A stretch of 64,000 nt of DNA. Source: Maridesulfovibrio sp. GTDB taxonomy: Bacteria > Desulfobacterota > Desulfovibrionia > Desulfovibrionales > Desulfovibrionaceae. The position numbers and the translations under genes were made by a program. Location of the stretch: NCBI RefSeq assembly GCF_963678865.1, contig NZ_OY787459.1:834501-898500 (forward strand). Reading direction: 5' to 3'. The notes beneath the pieces were generated by a model, which saw only the letters and a list, made by a program, of their open reading frames with translations, did not search any database and had not been told where the DNA came from. The first letter of the stretch is position 1, and the number at the start of each line of letters is the position of its first letter. Below, in pieces: positions 46,246 through 54,579 of the stretch.

Positions 46246-47536
46246 AACGAAAAATCAATGTATCTGACTGCCCTCCATGGGGCAGAAGAAGTTCGGGACG
46301 GAATCCGCTACGGAGCAGGTATTCGCCCATGGCGGCGTGCCAGCCTTTGGCAAGGTCGATTTCAAAAAAAATGTTTCGGTATCCTGCGGAGACAAGGGAA
46401 GCCACATGTTCGGATATATTTTCACCTATGTCCGCACCGTTCAGTTCCGGGTAAAGAAAGACTTCATTCAGCACAGGGGTAAAGCGCGCGCCTATAACAG
46501 AACTCGTATGAACGGCCTCACCAAGGTTGCTCACCGGACGCAGATCACGCAGCAATTCCAGCGACTCGTAACAACTGCGCAGAAAATCGGCAAATCCTTC
46601 ATGAGTCCAAGCTGTTGCACCGTAATCCTCCTGAAGCATTCTACCCCAGACAGAATGTATAACCGGGGCAGTTTCTCCCTCAAGCATATACGGAAGTTCT
46701 GCCAGCAGCTCAAAACCATAGTCGACCAGCGGTTGCGTCGCCAGACTGCTGAATACATTTTTAGTTTTGGTCCGTCCCACGGCCTGCAGCATGGAATTGA
46801 TCAATCCCCCGGCAACAGAGCCGTCAAAGGAAAAATCGTAGGGGCCGAAAAAGGTGACGCTCTGCTCAGAGCGCTTCTGCCAGAAAATGATTCCGCACAG
46901 ACGTCCTGTCTCGTCGCGGGCTTCCATGGCATTGAGTTCTCCGGCCCGGACGAGGTCCGCAGCTTTGCCCGGACAGGCACACCACACCGGCACCACGTGA
47001 GGAGAATGTAGTGCGGAGATGGAACTGCAGGCCTCAAGCAACGCCCCCGAATCTTCAGTCACGGAAAACGTTATCTGCCCCTGCACCCGGAAGCTTTCTA
47101 CCGGGAACAGATCAGGCTCAGGATATGTCTTGTCCACCCGCAGGGCAATCTCCATGCGTCTGCCCTCCAGCCCGACACGAAAACCGTCCGACATACGCGC
47201 GGCCAGCAACAAAGGCAGAGAGGTCCAATCCCGGTCATCCCCACACGAATCCGGGGAGAAAGCCAGATTCATAGCCGAAAGGTCGACACCTTTCGAATCG
47301 AAAAAGACCCCGATCTCCACTCCGGTGCATATAGGCCTGAATATTGCTTCTATTGCGTCAGTTTCGGCAGAGGCAAGATAGAGCAGCAGTTCTTCGGCAC
47401 AGTGAACCAGACGCAAAGTTCTGGCGCTGTCCAGCCCGAAGACTCGGCCGCTCTGCTCGGCAGCAGCCTGCATAAGTCCGGCCCAGGCTGCATCGGCAGG
47501 AAGATGAATACGAATGCACTGTGCGTCGGTGCTCAC
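46229..47536 (-). CDS. GNAT-like protein with anti-sigma-kinase-like N-terminus, paralogue 3
   Basis: A 435-residue soluble protein with GTG start 47536 behind GCGAGGA. The first ~140 residues resemble an RsbW-type HATPase domain: IHLPADAAWAGLMQAAAEQS, a degenerate N box VHCAEELLLYLAS and a VEIGVFFDSKGVDLS strand, but the clear ATP-binding glycines are missing. The middle ~190-290 has GNAT-like strands. The C-terminus, IFFEIDLAKGWHAAMGEYLL and RSGFRPELLLPHGGQSDTLI, parallels the ends of the proteins at 43955 and 53258. Function unknown; the fusion suggests a regulator or scaffold that recognises the acyl product. Confidence 0.7.
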   Translation of the reverse strand: MSTDAQCIRIHLPADAAWAGLMQAAAEQSGRVFGLDSARTLRLVHCAEELLLYLASAETDAIEAIFRPICTGVEIGVFFDSKGVDLSAMNLAFSPDSCGDDRDWTSLPLLLAARMSDGFRVGLEGRRMEIALRVDKTYPEPDLFPVESFRVQGQITFSVTEDSGALLEACSSISALHSPHVVPVWCACPGKAADLVRAGELNAMEARDETGRLCGIIFWQKRSEQSVTFFGPYDFSFDGSVAGGLINSMLQAVGRTKTKNVFSSLATQPLVDYGFELLAELPYMLEGETAPVIHSVWGRMLQEDYGATAWTHEGFADFLRSCYESLELLRDLRPVSNLGEAVHTSSVIGARFTPVLNEVFLYPELNGADIGENISEHVASLVSAGYRNIFFEIDLAKGWHAAMGEYLLRSGFRPELLLPHGGQSDTLIFRYAAES

Positions 47537-47681
47537 AAAAATCCTCGCTAATAAATTTGATTAAATGGCGCAGTCCTGTCAGAAAAACTTTACAAAAGGT
47601 CCATCAAAACGATAATCGCAAGCAAAGATAAGTACTCTTGCATCCGCGAAACATCTAATACTATTATTGAGATCTGCAACT

Positions 47682-48893
47682 ATGCTTCTTTTTTCCCGAA
47701 ATGACAATTCCTTGTTGACCCCTGAGTTCTGCCTGCTCATGGCGGTTACATTTCTGGCCTTCTGTAACATTTCCCTGTTCTACGGGTTGAACGCATATCT
47801 TGAAACACAAGGTATTCCCTCATTCTGGCGTGGAGTTCTGCTGGGTCTGGAACCATTCACCGCCCTTGCAGTCAGACCGTTAATCAGTCCCTTTCTGACC
47901 GTACGCAACAGCATCTCCGTAGTCGCAGTCTCCCTGATAATCCTTATGGGCGCGTTGTGTTCCTATTCCGTAGCCGACACCATCTGGGCCTTGTCCTTGG
48001 TTCGGATCGCCCACGGATTGGGATTAGTACTGCTGATTTCGGCAGTGGTAATACTGCTGGTGGCATCCATTCCCCCCGCGCGGGCAGGTCAGGCATTCGG
48101 CGTATTTGCCATAGCAGGACTGCTGCCTTACGCAGTACTGCCACCGCTGGTGGAAAAACTTCTGCCCCTGGCCGGCAGTGAACCGCATGTCTACGCACTG
48201 TTCTCTCCGGCACTGCTTATAGCCATGCCCGTGCTCCCTTACCTGCGTAAACGCATTCTCAGTTCGGAAAACAACAGAGGGACCTCGCATAGCCGCCCTT
48301 CATTCGCCGAAATCAAAACGAATCTCCGCGCACCGGGAGTAGGACGCCTTCTGGCCGCCAATGGCCTGCTTTTCACCGCCACAACAGTAGTCTTCTTTTT
48401 CATGAAAAACCGGCTGACATTACTCGATACGCTTAATGCGGGACTTTTCTTCAGCGTTTCCACTGCCGCAACCATCGGAGTACGGGTATTCTGCGGTAAA
48501 CTAATGGACGGTATGAACCGCTTCACCATGCTGTTTGCCGTTATGCTGGCACTGGCGACAGTCATCGCTCTTTTCAGTTTCGCAGGAGAGGCCTCAGCAC
48601 TTCTGGCTCTGGCCGGGGCCTATGGAATTTGCATGGGATTCGCCATTCCGCAGTTGAACGCGGCCATGTTCGAAATCTCCCCGCCGCAATTACGGGGATT
48701 CAATACCAACATGATGTTATTCACCATGGATGCAGGGTATGTATTCGGACCGTTACTGGCCGGTGGGCTACTGGCAGCAGGAACATCAACGGCCCATCTG
48801 TTCGCATGGTTTGCGGTTTGCCCGCTGCTGGGAGGGATTCTGGCCGGCAGTATGCACCGCCGAAACTCACACAGATATAATCTCCCCGGATAA
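47682..48893 (+). CDS. MFS transporter, probable exporter
   Basis: A 403-residue protein with twelve hydrophobic segments, the standard major facilitator size. Family marks include RIAHGLGLVLLISAVVILLV near helix 4 and a long polar loop between helices 6 and 7 (YLRKRILSSENNRGTSHSRP). It most resembles drug or metabolite efflux MFS proteins. ATG 47682 was chosen; a TTG 15 nt upstream is possible and the ribosome site is weak. It is divergent from the GNAT/aminotransferase group and convergent with the molybdenum hydroxylase operon, so it may export the pathway product. Confidence 0.9.
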   Translation: MLLFSRNDNSLLTPEFCLLMAVTFLAFCNISLFYGLNAYLETQGIPSFWRGVLLGLEPFTALAVRPLISPFLTVRNSISVVAVSLIILMGALCSYSVADTIWALSLVRIAHGLGLVLLISAVVILLVASIPPARAGQAFGVFAIAGLLPYAVLPPLVEKLLPLAGSEPHVYALFSPALLIAMPVLPYLRKRILSSENNRGTSHSRPSFAEIKTNLRAPGVGRLLAANGLLFTATTVVFFFMKNRLTLLDTLNAGLFFSVSTAATIGVRVFCGKLMDGMNRFTMLFAVMLALATVIALFSFAGEASALLALAGAYGICMGFAIPQLNAAMFEISPPQLRGFNTNMMLFTMDAGYVFGPLLAGGLLAAGTSTAHLFAWFAVCPLLGGILAGSMHRRNSHRYNLPG

Positions 48894-48897
48894 AAAA

Positions 48898-49737
48898 CTA
48901 ATCCGTCCCCTGCCCTGCCAACCTGAGCACCAGATTGGCAGCCACCTGCCGTCGATATTCTACGGAGGCGCGTATATCACTGATGGGCCGGACCGCACGC
49001 CTTACGCTTTCCCCTACTCTAATGAAAGTCTCCATGGTCGGCTCACGCCCCATGAGCAGGGCTTCGGCCTCGGGGCAACGGACGACTGTAGGTCCTACGC
49101 TGCCCCACGCCAAACGGGCCTCAGCGATGACTCCTTCCTCAATACGAAGCAGTGCAGCCAGGCTGACAACAGAAATGGCCAGAGCCTTACGCCGACCTAC
49201 CTTTTCGAAATGCTGAATACAATTTTTCAGGGGCACGGGCACAGTCACGGCACCAAGCAACTCTCCCGGAACAAGAGCCGTCCGACCGGGAGCGGTGATA
49301 AAATCGGCGATAGACATATGACGTTTTCCAGCAGACGAATAAATCTCCACTTCCGCACCCAGCACATAGAGAGGCGGAAGGGAATCCGCTGCCGGAGACG
49401 CAGTACAGATGTTGCCGCCGAGTGTAGCCATGTTGCGCACAAGCGGGGATGCAAAAAACTTCAGAGCACTATGCAGCAGAGGCAGTTGTTCCCGGACGGC
49501 CTCGTTTTTCAATAAGGCTGTCATGGTCGTTGCGGCCCCAATACGGATTCGGTCTTCCAGAATCCCGACGCCCATAATATCCGCAACCTTCTCCAGACAG
49601 ACAATGCAGCCCGGAGCTGGTGAACCGGCGCGCCGCTTCACCAGCAGGTCTGTCCCCCCGGCCATGACCTTTGCATCCGGGTTGGCCTGTAAAGAGTCCA
49701 AAGCTTCCTCTACTGTGACCGGGAATAGAATATTCAT
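48898..49737 (-). CDS. Molybdenum hydroxylase FAD subunit (XdhB/CoxM-like)
   Basis: A 279-residue FAD-binding subunit of the xanthine dehydrogenase family. It has KVMAGGTDLLVKRR (FAD pyrophosphate loop) near residue 22, RIGAATTM, RNMATLGGNICTASPAADSL (second FAD loop), and a CO-dehydrogenase-flavoprotein C-terminal domain. It passes electrons from the [2Fe-2S] subunit to NAD+ or another acceptor. It lacks the extra [4Fe-4S] insertion of 4-hydroxybenzoyl-CoA reductase beta subunits. The start overlaps the [2Fe-2S] gene by 4 nt; it is the last gene of the operon. Confidence 0.93.
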   Translation of the reverse strand: MNILFPVTVEEALDSLQANPDAKVMAGGTDLLVKRRAGSPAPGCIVCLEKVADIMGVGILEDRIRIGAATTMTALLKNEAVREQLPLLHSALKFFASPLVRNMATLGGNICTASPAADSLPPLYVLGAEVEIYSSAGKRHMSIADFITAPGRTALVPGELLGAVTVPVPLKNCIQHFEKVGRRKALAISVVSLAALLRIEEGVIAEARLAWGSVGPTVVRCPEAEALLMGREPTMETFIRVGESVRRAVRPISDIRASVEYRRQVAANLVLRLAGQGTD

Positions 49738-50213
49738 CGCTGCACCTTACACTCTTTTTGCAGCCGTTTTGCAGCGTCTTCCACGGCGTCGATGATCTTA
49801 TGGTAGCCGGTACAGCGGCAAAGATTGCCGGAAAGGGCTTCGCGAATCTCCTCACGGCTGGGATCGGGATGACGCTCAAGAAATTCGGCGGAGGTAACAG
49901 CCATGCCCGGTGTACAATAACCGCACTGTACCCCGCCAAGCTCCACCAAAGATCTCTGGACCGGATGCACCCCGTCCTTATCCAATCCCTGCGCTGTGGT
50001 CACAGTGTGTCCTTCCAACTGGGCGGCCAGCATCAGGCAGGAAAGTCTGGTCACGCCATCGACCAGCACGGCACAGGCACCGCATTCCCCGGTACCGCAC
50101 CCCTCCTTGGGGCCGGTCACTCCGCAATGTTCCCGCAGGACATCCACAGCACGCAATCCGCCGTCCACTTCAAGGGTCCGGGATTCGCCGTCCAATACAA
50201 AAGATATGATCAT
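49734..50213 (-). CDS. Molybdenum hydroxylase [2Fe-2S] subunit
   Basis: A 159-residue iron-sulfur subunit. The plant-type cluster is bound by C39, C44, C47 and C59 (GCGTGECGACAVL) and the second cluster by C97, C100, C132 and C134 (QCGYCTPGM, LCRCTGYHKI). All eight ligands are present. It relays electrons from the molybdenum centre in the large subunit to FAD in the partner subunit. Both ends overlap neighbours by 4 nt, which fits equal production of the three subunits. Confidence 0.96.
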   Translation of the reverse strand: MIISFVLDGESRTLEVDGGLRAVDVLREHCGVTGPKEGCGTGECGACAVLVDGVTRLSCLMLAAQLEGHTVTTAQGLDKDGVHPVQRSLVELGGVQCGYCTPGMAVTSAEFLERHPDPSREEIREALSGNLCRCTGYHKIIDAVEDAAKRLQKECKVQR

Positions 50214-52495
50214 AATTTTCCGCCTCCGAGCGCGGCCAGAATTCTTTCCGGAGTAAAAGGAGCTTCAGTCATGGGCATCCCCGAGTGCAGCAGCGCAGAG
50301 GCTACAGCCGGAAGAGGACCGTTCATGCCCACTTCGCCTATACCCTTCATGCCGAAAGGACCGGACTGCTCTTCCGTATTCACCGCATGGGACTCGATAT
50401 CGGGAAGATCCCCGGCTCCGGGGATGACGTAGGTACTCAGGTCCGTGGTCAACAAGCGTCCTTCATCTGCGACACAATCCTCCCAGAGAGCGAAACCCAA
50501 CCCTTGAGCTACCGCGCCCTGCACCTGCTGTTCAAAATTCTGCGGGTTAAGCACCTGTCCTCCATCGGTGAAGGCCACGTAGTCGGACACGGACACAAGA
50601 CCGGTAAGTTCATCCACCTGAATACGCACCAGATGGGCGGCATAGGGAAAAATCAAATGGGGGAAGCCGAGCCTGAAATTTTCACCGCCCTCAGGCATAT
50701 CCTGCGTTACGGGCATCATCGCCTCCCCGATACAGAACCTGTCCTCGCGGTGAAGCATACCTGCCAGCGCGACCAAGGGAAATTCCCGCCCGGAAGCTGC
50801 ATGGAAAACCGCACCGGACACAAGCTCAAGGTCCGCGACGTCATCGACCATCATAACCATGGCCGCCCGATGCAGGAGTTTGTCCCGCATGGCTTTGCAA
50901 GCCTCGATCAATGCTTTGCCGTAGGTATATGTCGTTCGTCCGGCGGATGATGATCCTGAAGGATGGGTACGATCAGTATCGGGCTGAACCAACTCCATCA
51001 GGGATTCATCCTGATTCAAAATTTCACAGGCCATCTGCACAAAGGTAGGACTGTTGCCCTGCCCCATATCGCTGACGCCGTTATATACCCTGAAGCGTCC
51101 CTCTTCGGTCATCCGAATTTTTGCCACAGCCGCATCAGCAAGCCCCCGGCCATAGCCCATTCCATTATATATCGCGGCAATGCCCACACCCCGCCGGGTA
51201 AAAGAAGGAGCATTACACACCCATTCATTCCGCGACAGCCAAAGAGGATGGTTTTGCAGTCCGGCCAGACATTCCACCATGCAGGTGGAACGGGCCATAG
51301 TCACACCTACTCCATTTTTATCCCCCTGACGGATGGCATTTTTGAGCCGCAATTCCAAGGGGTCCATACCGAGCCTTACAGCCAGACGATCCATCATGCC
51401 CTCAAAGGCAAAACAGACCTGAGCCACTCCAAAACCGCGAAACGCTCCGGCCACAGGATTATTGGTGTAGATACATCGGCCGTTGGCCTCCAGATGCTCC
51501 ACCCGATAAGGACCGCTGGCATGTTCCAGACCGAGAGCCATTATTTCCACCCCGAGGTGGGCATAGGCTCCAGTGTCATAGTCCAGATCACAAATCAGGG
51601 CCCTCAGGGTTCCGTCCGCCCCGGCTCCGAGCCGGAAATGCATCCGTGCCGCATGCCGTTTGTATCCGGCAAGCATGCTCTCCTCACGGCTCCACCACAT
51701 TTTTACCGGACGTCCGCCAGCATGCATGGCGGCCAGAGCCAAAAGACATTGGACGGTGGCTCCGTCCTTACCCCCGAACCCTCCACCGAGAAACGGGGCG
51801 ATGATGTGCAACCTGTTCGGCGGCAGTCCCAAAGCCCGTCCTATCTCGAATCGGTCACGAAAGGGAGCCTGAGTGGAGACGGTCATATGCAGAATGCCGT
51901 CCTCATCCATACGCGCCGTGCCGTTTTCGGTTTCCAGAAAACAATGTGCCTGCTGGGGAGTAAAAAAAGTTTCTTCGATGACTACATCACACAGGCTCAA
52001 GGCAGCCTGAGCATCACCCTTGCGCAAGGTGGCCTGCTTAAGAACGTTGCCTGTTTCAAGGTCATGAATCTGGAGTGCATCAGACGCCAGAGCCTTATCC
52101 AATGTGTCCACAACAGGAAGGGGTTCAATATCAAGAACGATGGCCCGCAGTGCCTCGGCCAGAATCTCCTTCGTCTCGGCTACCACCAGAGCCACGGCAT
52201 CACCTGCGTGGCGCACCTTGTCCACGCATAACACAGGCATATCCCAATAGATGAAACCCTGCCGATTTTCACCGGGCACGTCCTCAGCGGTAAGAACCGC
52301 CACAACACCGGGTATCTTTCGGGCTGCCGAAGTATCCAAACTGCGAATTAGACCATGAGGTACTCCGGCACGCAATGCTCCTGCCCAAACCATATTTTCA
52401 GGGTATTCATCCGAAGCAAATATCTCCCTGCCGAGAGCCTTAGCGGGAGCATCAAAACGAGGTGAGCGAGAGCCCAATTTATGAGCTGAGGACAT
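50210..52495 (-). CDS. Molybdenum hydroxylase large subunit (xanthine oxidase family)
   Basis: A 761-residue molybdopterin-binding subunit of usual length. It has the hammerhead domain at the front, FLGGGFGGKDGA (cofactor and substrate channel), AGAFRGFGVAQ, and the catalytic GIGEVGMNG with E721. It hydroxylates a carbon next to nitrogen in a heterocycle, or oxidises an aldehyde, using water. The true substrate is not fixed: xanthine, nicotinate, purine-like or CoA-ester substrates are all seen in the family. It is first in a three-gene operon and sits inside a cluster with a ligase, carrier protein and acyltransferases. Confidence 0.94.
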   Translation of the reverse strand: MSSAHKLGSRSPRFDAPAKALGREIFASDEYPENMVWAGALRAGVPHGLIRSLDTSAARKIPGVVAVLTAEDVPGENRQGFIYWDMPVLCVDKVRHAGDAVALVVAETKEILAEALRAIVLDIEPLPVVDTLDKALASDALQIHDLETGNVLKQATLRKGDAQAALSLCDVVIEETFFTPQQAHCFLETENGTARMDEDGILHMTVSTQAPFRDRFEIGRALGLPPNRLHIIAPFLGGGFGGKDGATVQCLLALAAMHAGGRPVKMWWSREESMLAGYKRHAARMHFRLGAGADGTLRALICDLDYDTGAYAHLGVEIMALGLEHASGPYRVEHLEANGRCIYTNNPVAGAFRGFGVAQVCFAFEGMMDRLAVRLGMDPLELRLKNAIRQGDKNGVGVTMARSTCMVECLAGLQNHPLWLSRNEWVCNAPSFTRRGVGIAAIYNGMGYGRGLADAAVAKIRMTEEGRFRVYNGVSDMGQGNSPTFVQMACEILNQDESLMELVQPDTDRTHPSGSSSAGRTTYTYGKALIEACKAMRDKLLHRAAMVMMVDDVADLELVSGAVFHAASGREFPLVALAGMLHREDRFCIGEAMMPVTQDMPEGGENFRLGFPHLIFPYAAHLVRIQVDELTGLVSVSDYVAFTDGGQVLNPQNFEQQVQGAVAQGLGFALWEDCVADEGRLLTTDLSTYVIPGAGDLPDIESHAVNTEEQSGPFGMKGIGEVGMNGPLPAVASALLHSGMPMTEAPFTPERILAALGGGKL

Positions 52496-52715
52496 GAAAC
52501 CTCCTAGTTAATTACCAGAAACGATGATATAGCCGTTAACGTTTGTCAATTGAAGGAAAGCGAAGAAATCGACCATATCATAATAGAGACATTCACACGT
52601 ATATGCTTGGACAAAAAGGACTTTTCCCAACAAATGAATCCCCTACGGGATCACCGTATTGTGAACTCTAAATCTTTCTATCTGTCTTCAGGACAGCATT
52701 AATAGGTATTTTTAC

Positions 52716-53173
52716 ATGACCAACAATATTATGGCGCTGGCTTAGAACAATCAACAGCGCGCCAAACGTGTTCTTGACGAAACTAAAATCTTGGAAATCT
52801 GGGCTGCTGCTGGGCTGCAAGCCGAATTGGTAGGCTCCGTACGTATGGAGCTTTTAATGCGCAATCCCGATATCGACATGCATGGTACGAAAACCCTGAC
52901 GGGGAAACATGGCAGATCGATATGATACAAATTCATATGGACTCTCCTTACGCCGGATACTTTGAGCGTGTTGCGGATGCCATCCGAGACAAACTGACCC
53001 CCGAAACCAAACAAATCATTCTGGAGATAAAATACGCTGTTCCCGACGGACAAAAAGTCATGGGGATCGAAATCTATCAGGCAGTACTCCGTGACGGAAT
53101 CCGTAACTATGAGGAATTCATGGAGTGGAAAGAAAAAAATCCGCAACAGGAAATCATCACATGGATGCCATAA
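52716..53173 (+). pseudogene. Broken nucleotidyltransferase-like gene
   Basis: From ATG 52716 the frame reads MTNNIMALA, then TAG, then continues NNQQRAKRVLDETKILEIWA and ELVGSVRMELLMRNPDIDM. At about 52880 the frame shifts and continues HAWYENPDGETWQIDMIQIH, MDSPYAGYFERVADAIRD and MGIEIYQAVLRDGIRNYEEF to a stop at 53173. The GSVRM...DID front and the E-x-P-D-G-E-T-W-Q-I-D middle belong to one family of uncharacterised nucleotidyltransferase-like proteins. About 50 residues between them seem deleted. A stop and a frameshift make it inactive. Confidence 0.7.
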
Positions 53174-53257
53174 TTACGCAGGATTAATTCCTTCAATCGG
53201 GGTCTTCAGCACTTCCCGGACTGTCCGGCATATAGAAGGCCCTGCTTATACTCATCC

Positions 53258-54277
53258 CTATTTCGGATAGAATCCGCGCAGACGGTTAAGGATTCCCTTG
53301 GCCCGATCCGAGTAAAGCTGCAACCGCTCCCACTCCGGTTCAACTGTCAGCTTCTGGAGAAGCAGACCGTCATCATCAAACCAGCGGGGTATAAAGCCTA
53401 CCGGGAAACAGCCGAGTCCAAGCAGGATTTCCGCAGCGGCCCCGCATTCCGGGCCCCCCAAATTCAAAAACCACTGAATATTAACGCATCCCTTACGGCT
53501 ACGGCTCGCGTCTTCTTCCATGGCCCGGACATAATCCATGAAATCCATACCGGGGCGTACAACACTAACCCGCAAAACCCCGGCAAACTCAAAATATTCC
53601 ACAGTCGCATCCGTGGCAGGTGCCACCAGACCGGCATCGGCCGAAACCGTGACTCGTTTCGGTTCATACCCGTCCATGAAGAAGGCTAAAGCATCCTCCA
53701 ATCCTGCTGGCTCATGCACTATGCGCTGGACAGTTCCGCTTTCCCTGCTTTGATAGAGGCATGAAACACGGCCCTCACCTTTGTCCGGCAGCAAATCCAG
53801 CTCAATGCCGGTCTCCATGAAACCATACAGAGAACTCAGATGCTGGGTGGCAATGGTATCACATACAGCTTCACCGTAGAGAGCAGGCACCTCTTTGGCC
53901 GGCCCCTCAATAAGTTCCTTGAACAGAAAAAAGAGCATGAAGGAACTGCGGTAATGAGGGTGGATCATGCCCATACCGCACTCCAGTAATCCTTTGAACG
54001 GAGCTGAAGAATGATACAGGGCCATATGCCCTGCTATCGATCCATCTTCCAGAACGGCCACCATGGAACAGACATTGCCGCGCTCCTGCTCTGCACGGAT
54101 GGCATCGGGAATGTAATAGGCATCAATGGGATAGGCCTCACCGTAAATAGTCAGGAACAGTCGGGCCAAACCTTCTGCATGCTCCGGTCGAAAAGGCACA
54201 ACCTCGAATGGCAAATCCGGCAGAACCGGGTCCGGGATTGCACGCAAGGTCTCGATAGCCTGATCTCTGCTGGACAT
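53258..54277 (-). CDS. GNAT-like acyltransferase, paralogue 2, coupled to the carrier protein
   Basis: A 339-residue protein starting MSSRDQAIETLRAIPDPVLP. Its ATG is 1 nt after the stop of the acyl carrier protein gene, with AAGGGAAG inside that gene, so translation is coupled. GNAT-like ~25-150: FRPEHAEGLARLFLTIYGEA, and a GMIHPHYRSSFMLFFLFKEL loop where the usual acyl-CoA glycines are replaced by serines. The C-terminus, GCFPVGFIPRWFDDDGLLLQ, matches the proteins at 43955 and 46229. The changed loop and the coupling suggest a carrier-bound acyl donor instead of free CoA (inference). Confidence 0.8.
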   Translation of the reverse strand: MSSRDQAIETLRAIPDPVLPDLPFEVVPFRPEHAEGLARLFLTIYGEAYPIDAYYIPDAIRAEQERGNVCSMVAVLEDGSIAGHMALYHSSAPFKGLLECGMGMIHPHYRSSFMLFFLFKELIEGPAKEVPALYGEAVCDTIATQHLSSLYGFMETGIELDLLPDKGEGRVSCLYQSRESGTVQRIVHEPAGLEDALAFFMDGYEPKRVTVSADAGLVAPATDATVEYFEFAGVLRVSVVRPGMDFMDYVRAMEEDASRSRKGCVNIQWFLNLGGPECGAAAEILLGLGCFPVGFIPRWFDDDGLLLQKLTVEPEWERLQLYSDRAKGILNRLRGFYPK

Positions 54278-54278
54278 G

Positions 54279-54515
54279 TCACTTCCCTTTCGCATTGATG
54301 AAATTCACAATGTCATTAACAGTCCGCAGGGCAATAGTATCGGCAATGGTCAGTTCTATGGAGAACTCCCGCTGCAGAGCCACGGCCAGAGTGGTCAGTG
54401 CAAGCGAATCCACCCCCTGAGTCAGCAGAGGCGTATCAGGATCTATCTTGTCCAAGGTCTCAGGGGGAACGGCGGAGGCAAACAATTCTATGACATTGGC
54501 GACAGTTACAGACAT
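54279..54515 (-). CDS. Acyl carrier protein
   Basis: A 78-residue carrier protein. The phosphopantetheine attachment site is S37 in GVDSLAL, flanked by a typical four-helix ACP pattern (VIELFASAVPPETL at the front, REFSIELTIADTIALRTVND, IVNFINA at the end). It is distinct from a fatty-acid ACP in its G-V-D-S-L motif, common to free-standing carriers of secondary pathways. It is encoded between an adenylating ligase (64 nt upstream) and a GNAT-like gene (1 nt downstream), so it likely carries the acid activated by the ligase. Confidence 0.92.
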   Translation of the reverse strand: MSVTVANVIELFASAVPPETLDKIDPDTPLLTQGVDSLALTTLAVALQREFSIELTIADTIALRTVNDIVNFINAKGK

Positions 54516-54579
54516 AAAAAACTCCCTTTATCTATTATGAATATACGAACTAAACCGGACGCGATATAAAATATCCAGC

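Noticed and set aside
50963-52231. 422-codon frame antisense to the molybdenum hydroxylase large subunit
   Set aside because: The opposite strand has all catalytic motifs; this frame has none and arises from high G/C codon use.
48898-52495. 4-hydroxybenzoyl-CoA reductase
   Set aside because: The FAD subunit lacks the extra [4Fe-4S] insertion typical of HcrB, so a general molybdenum hydroxylase call is safer.
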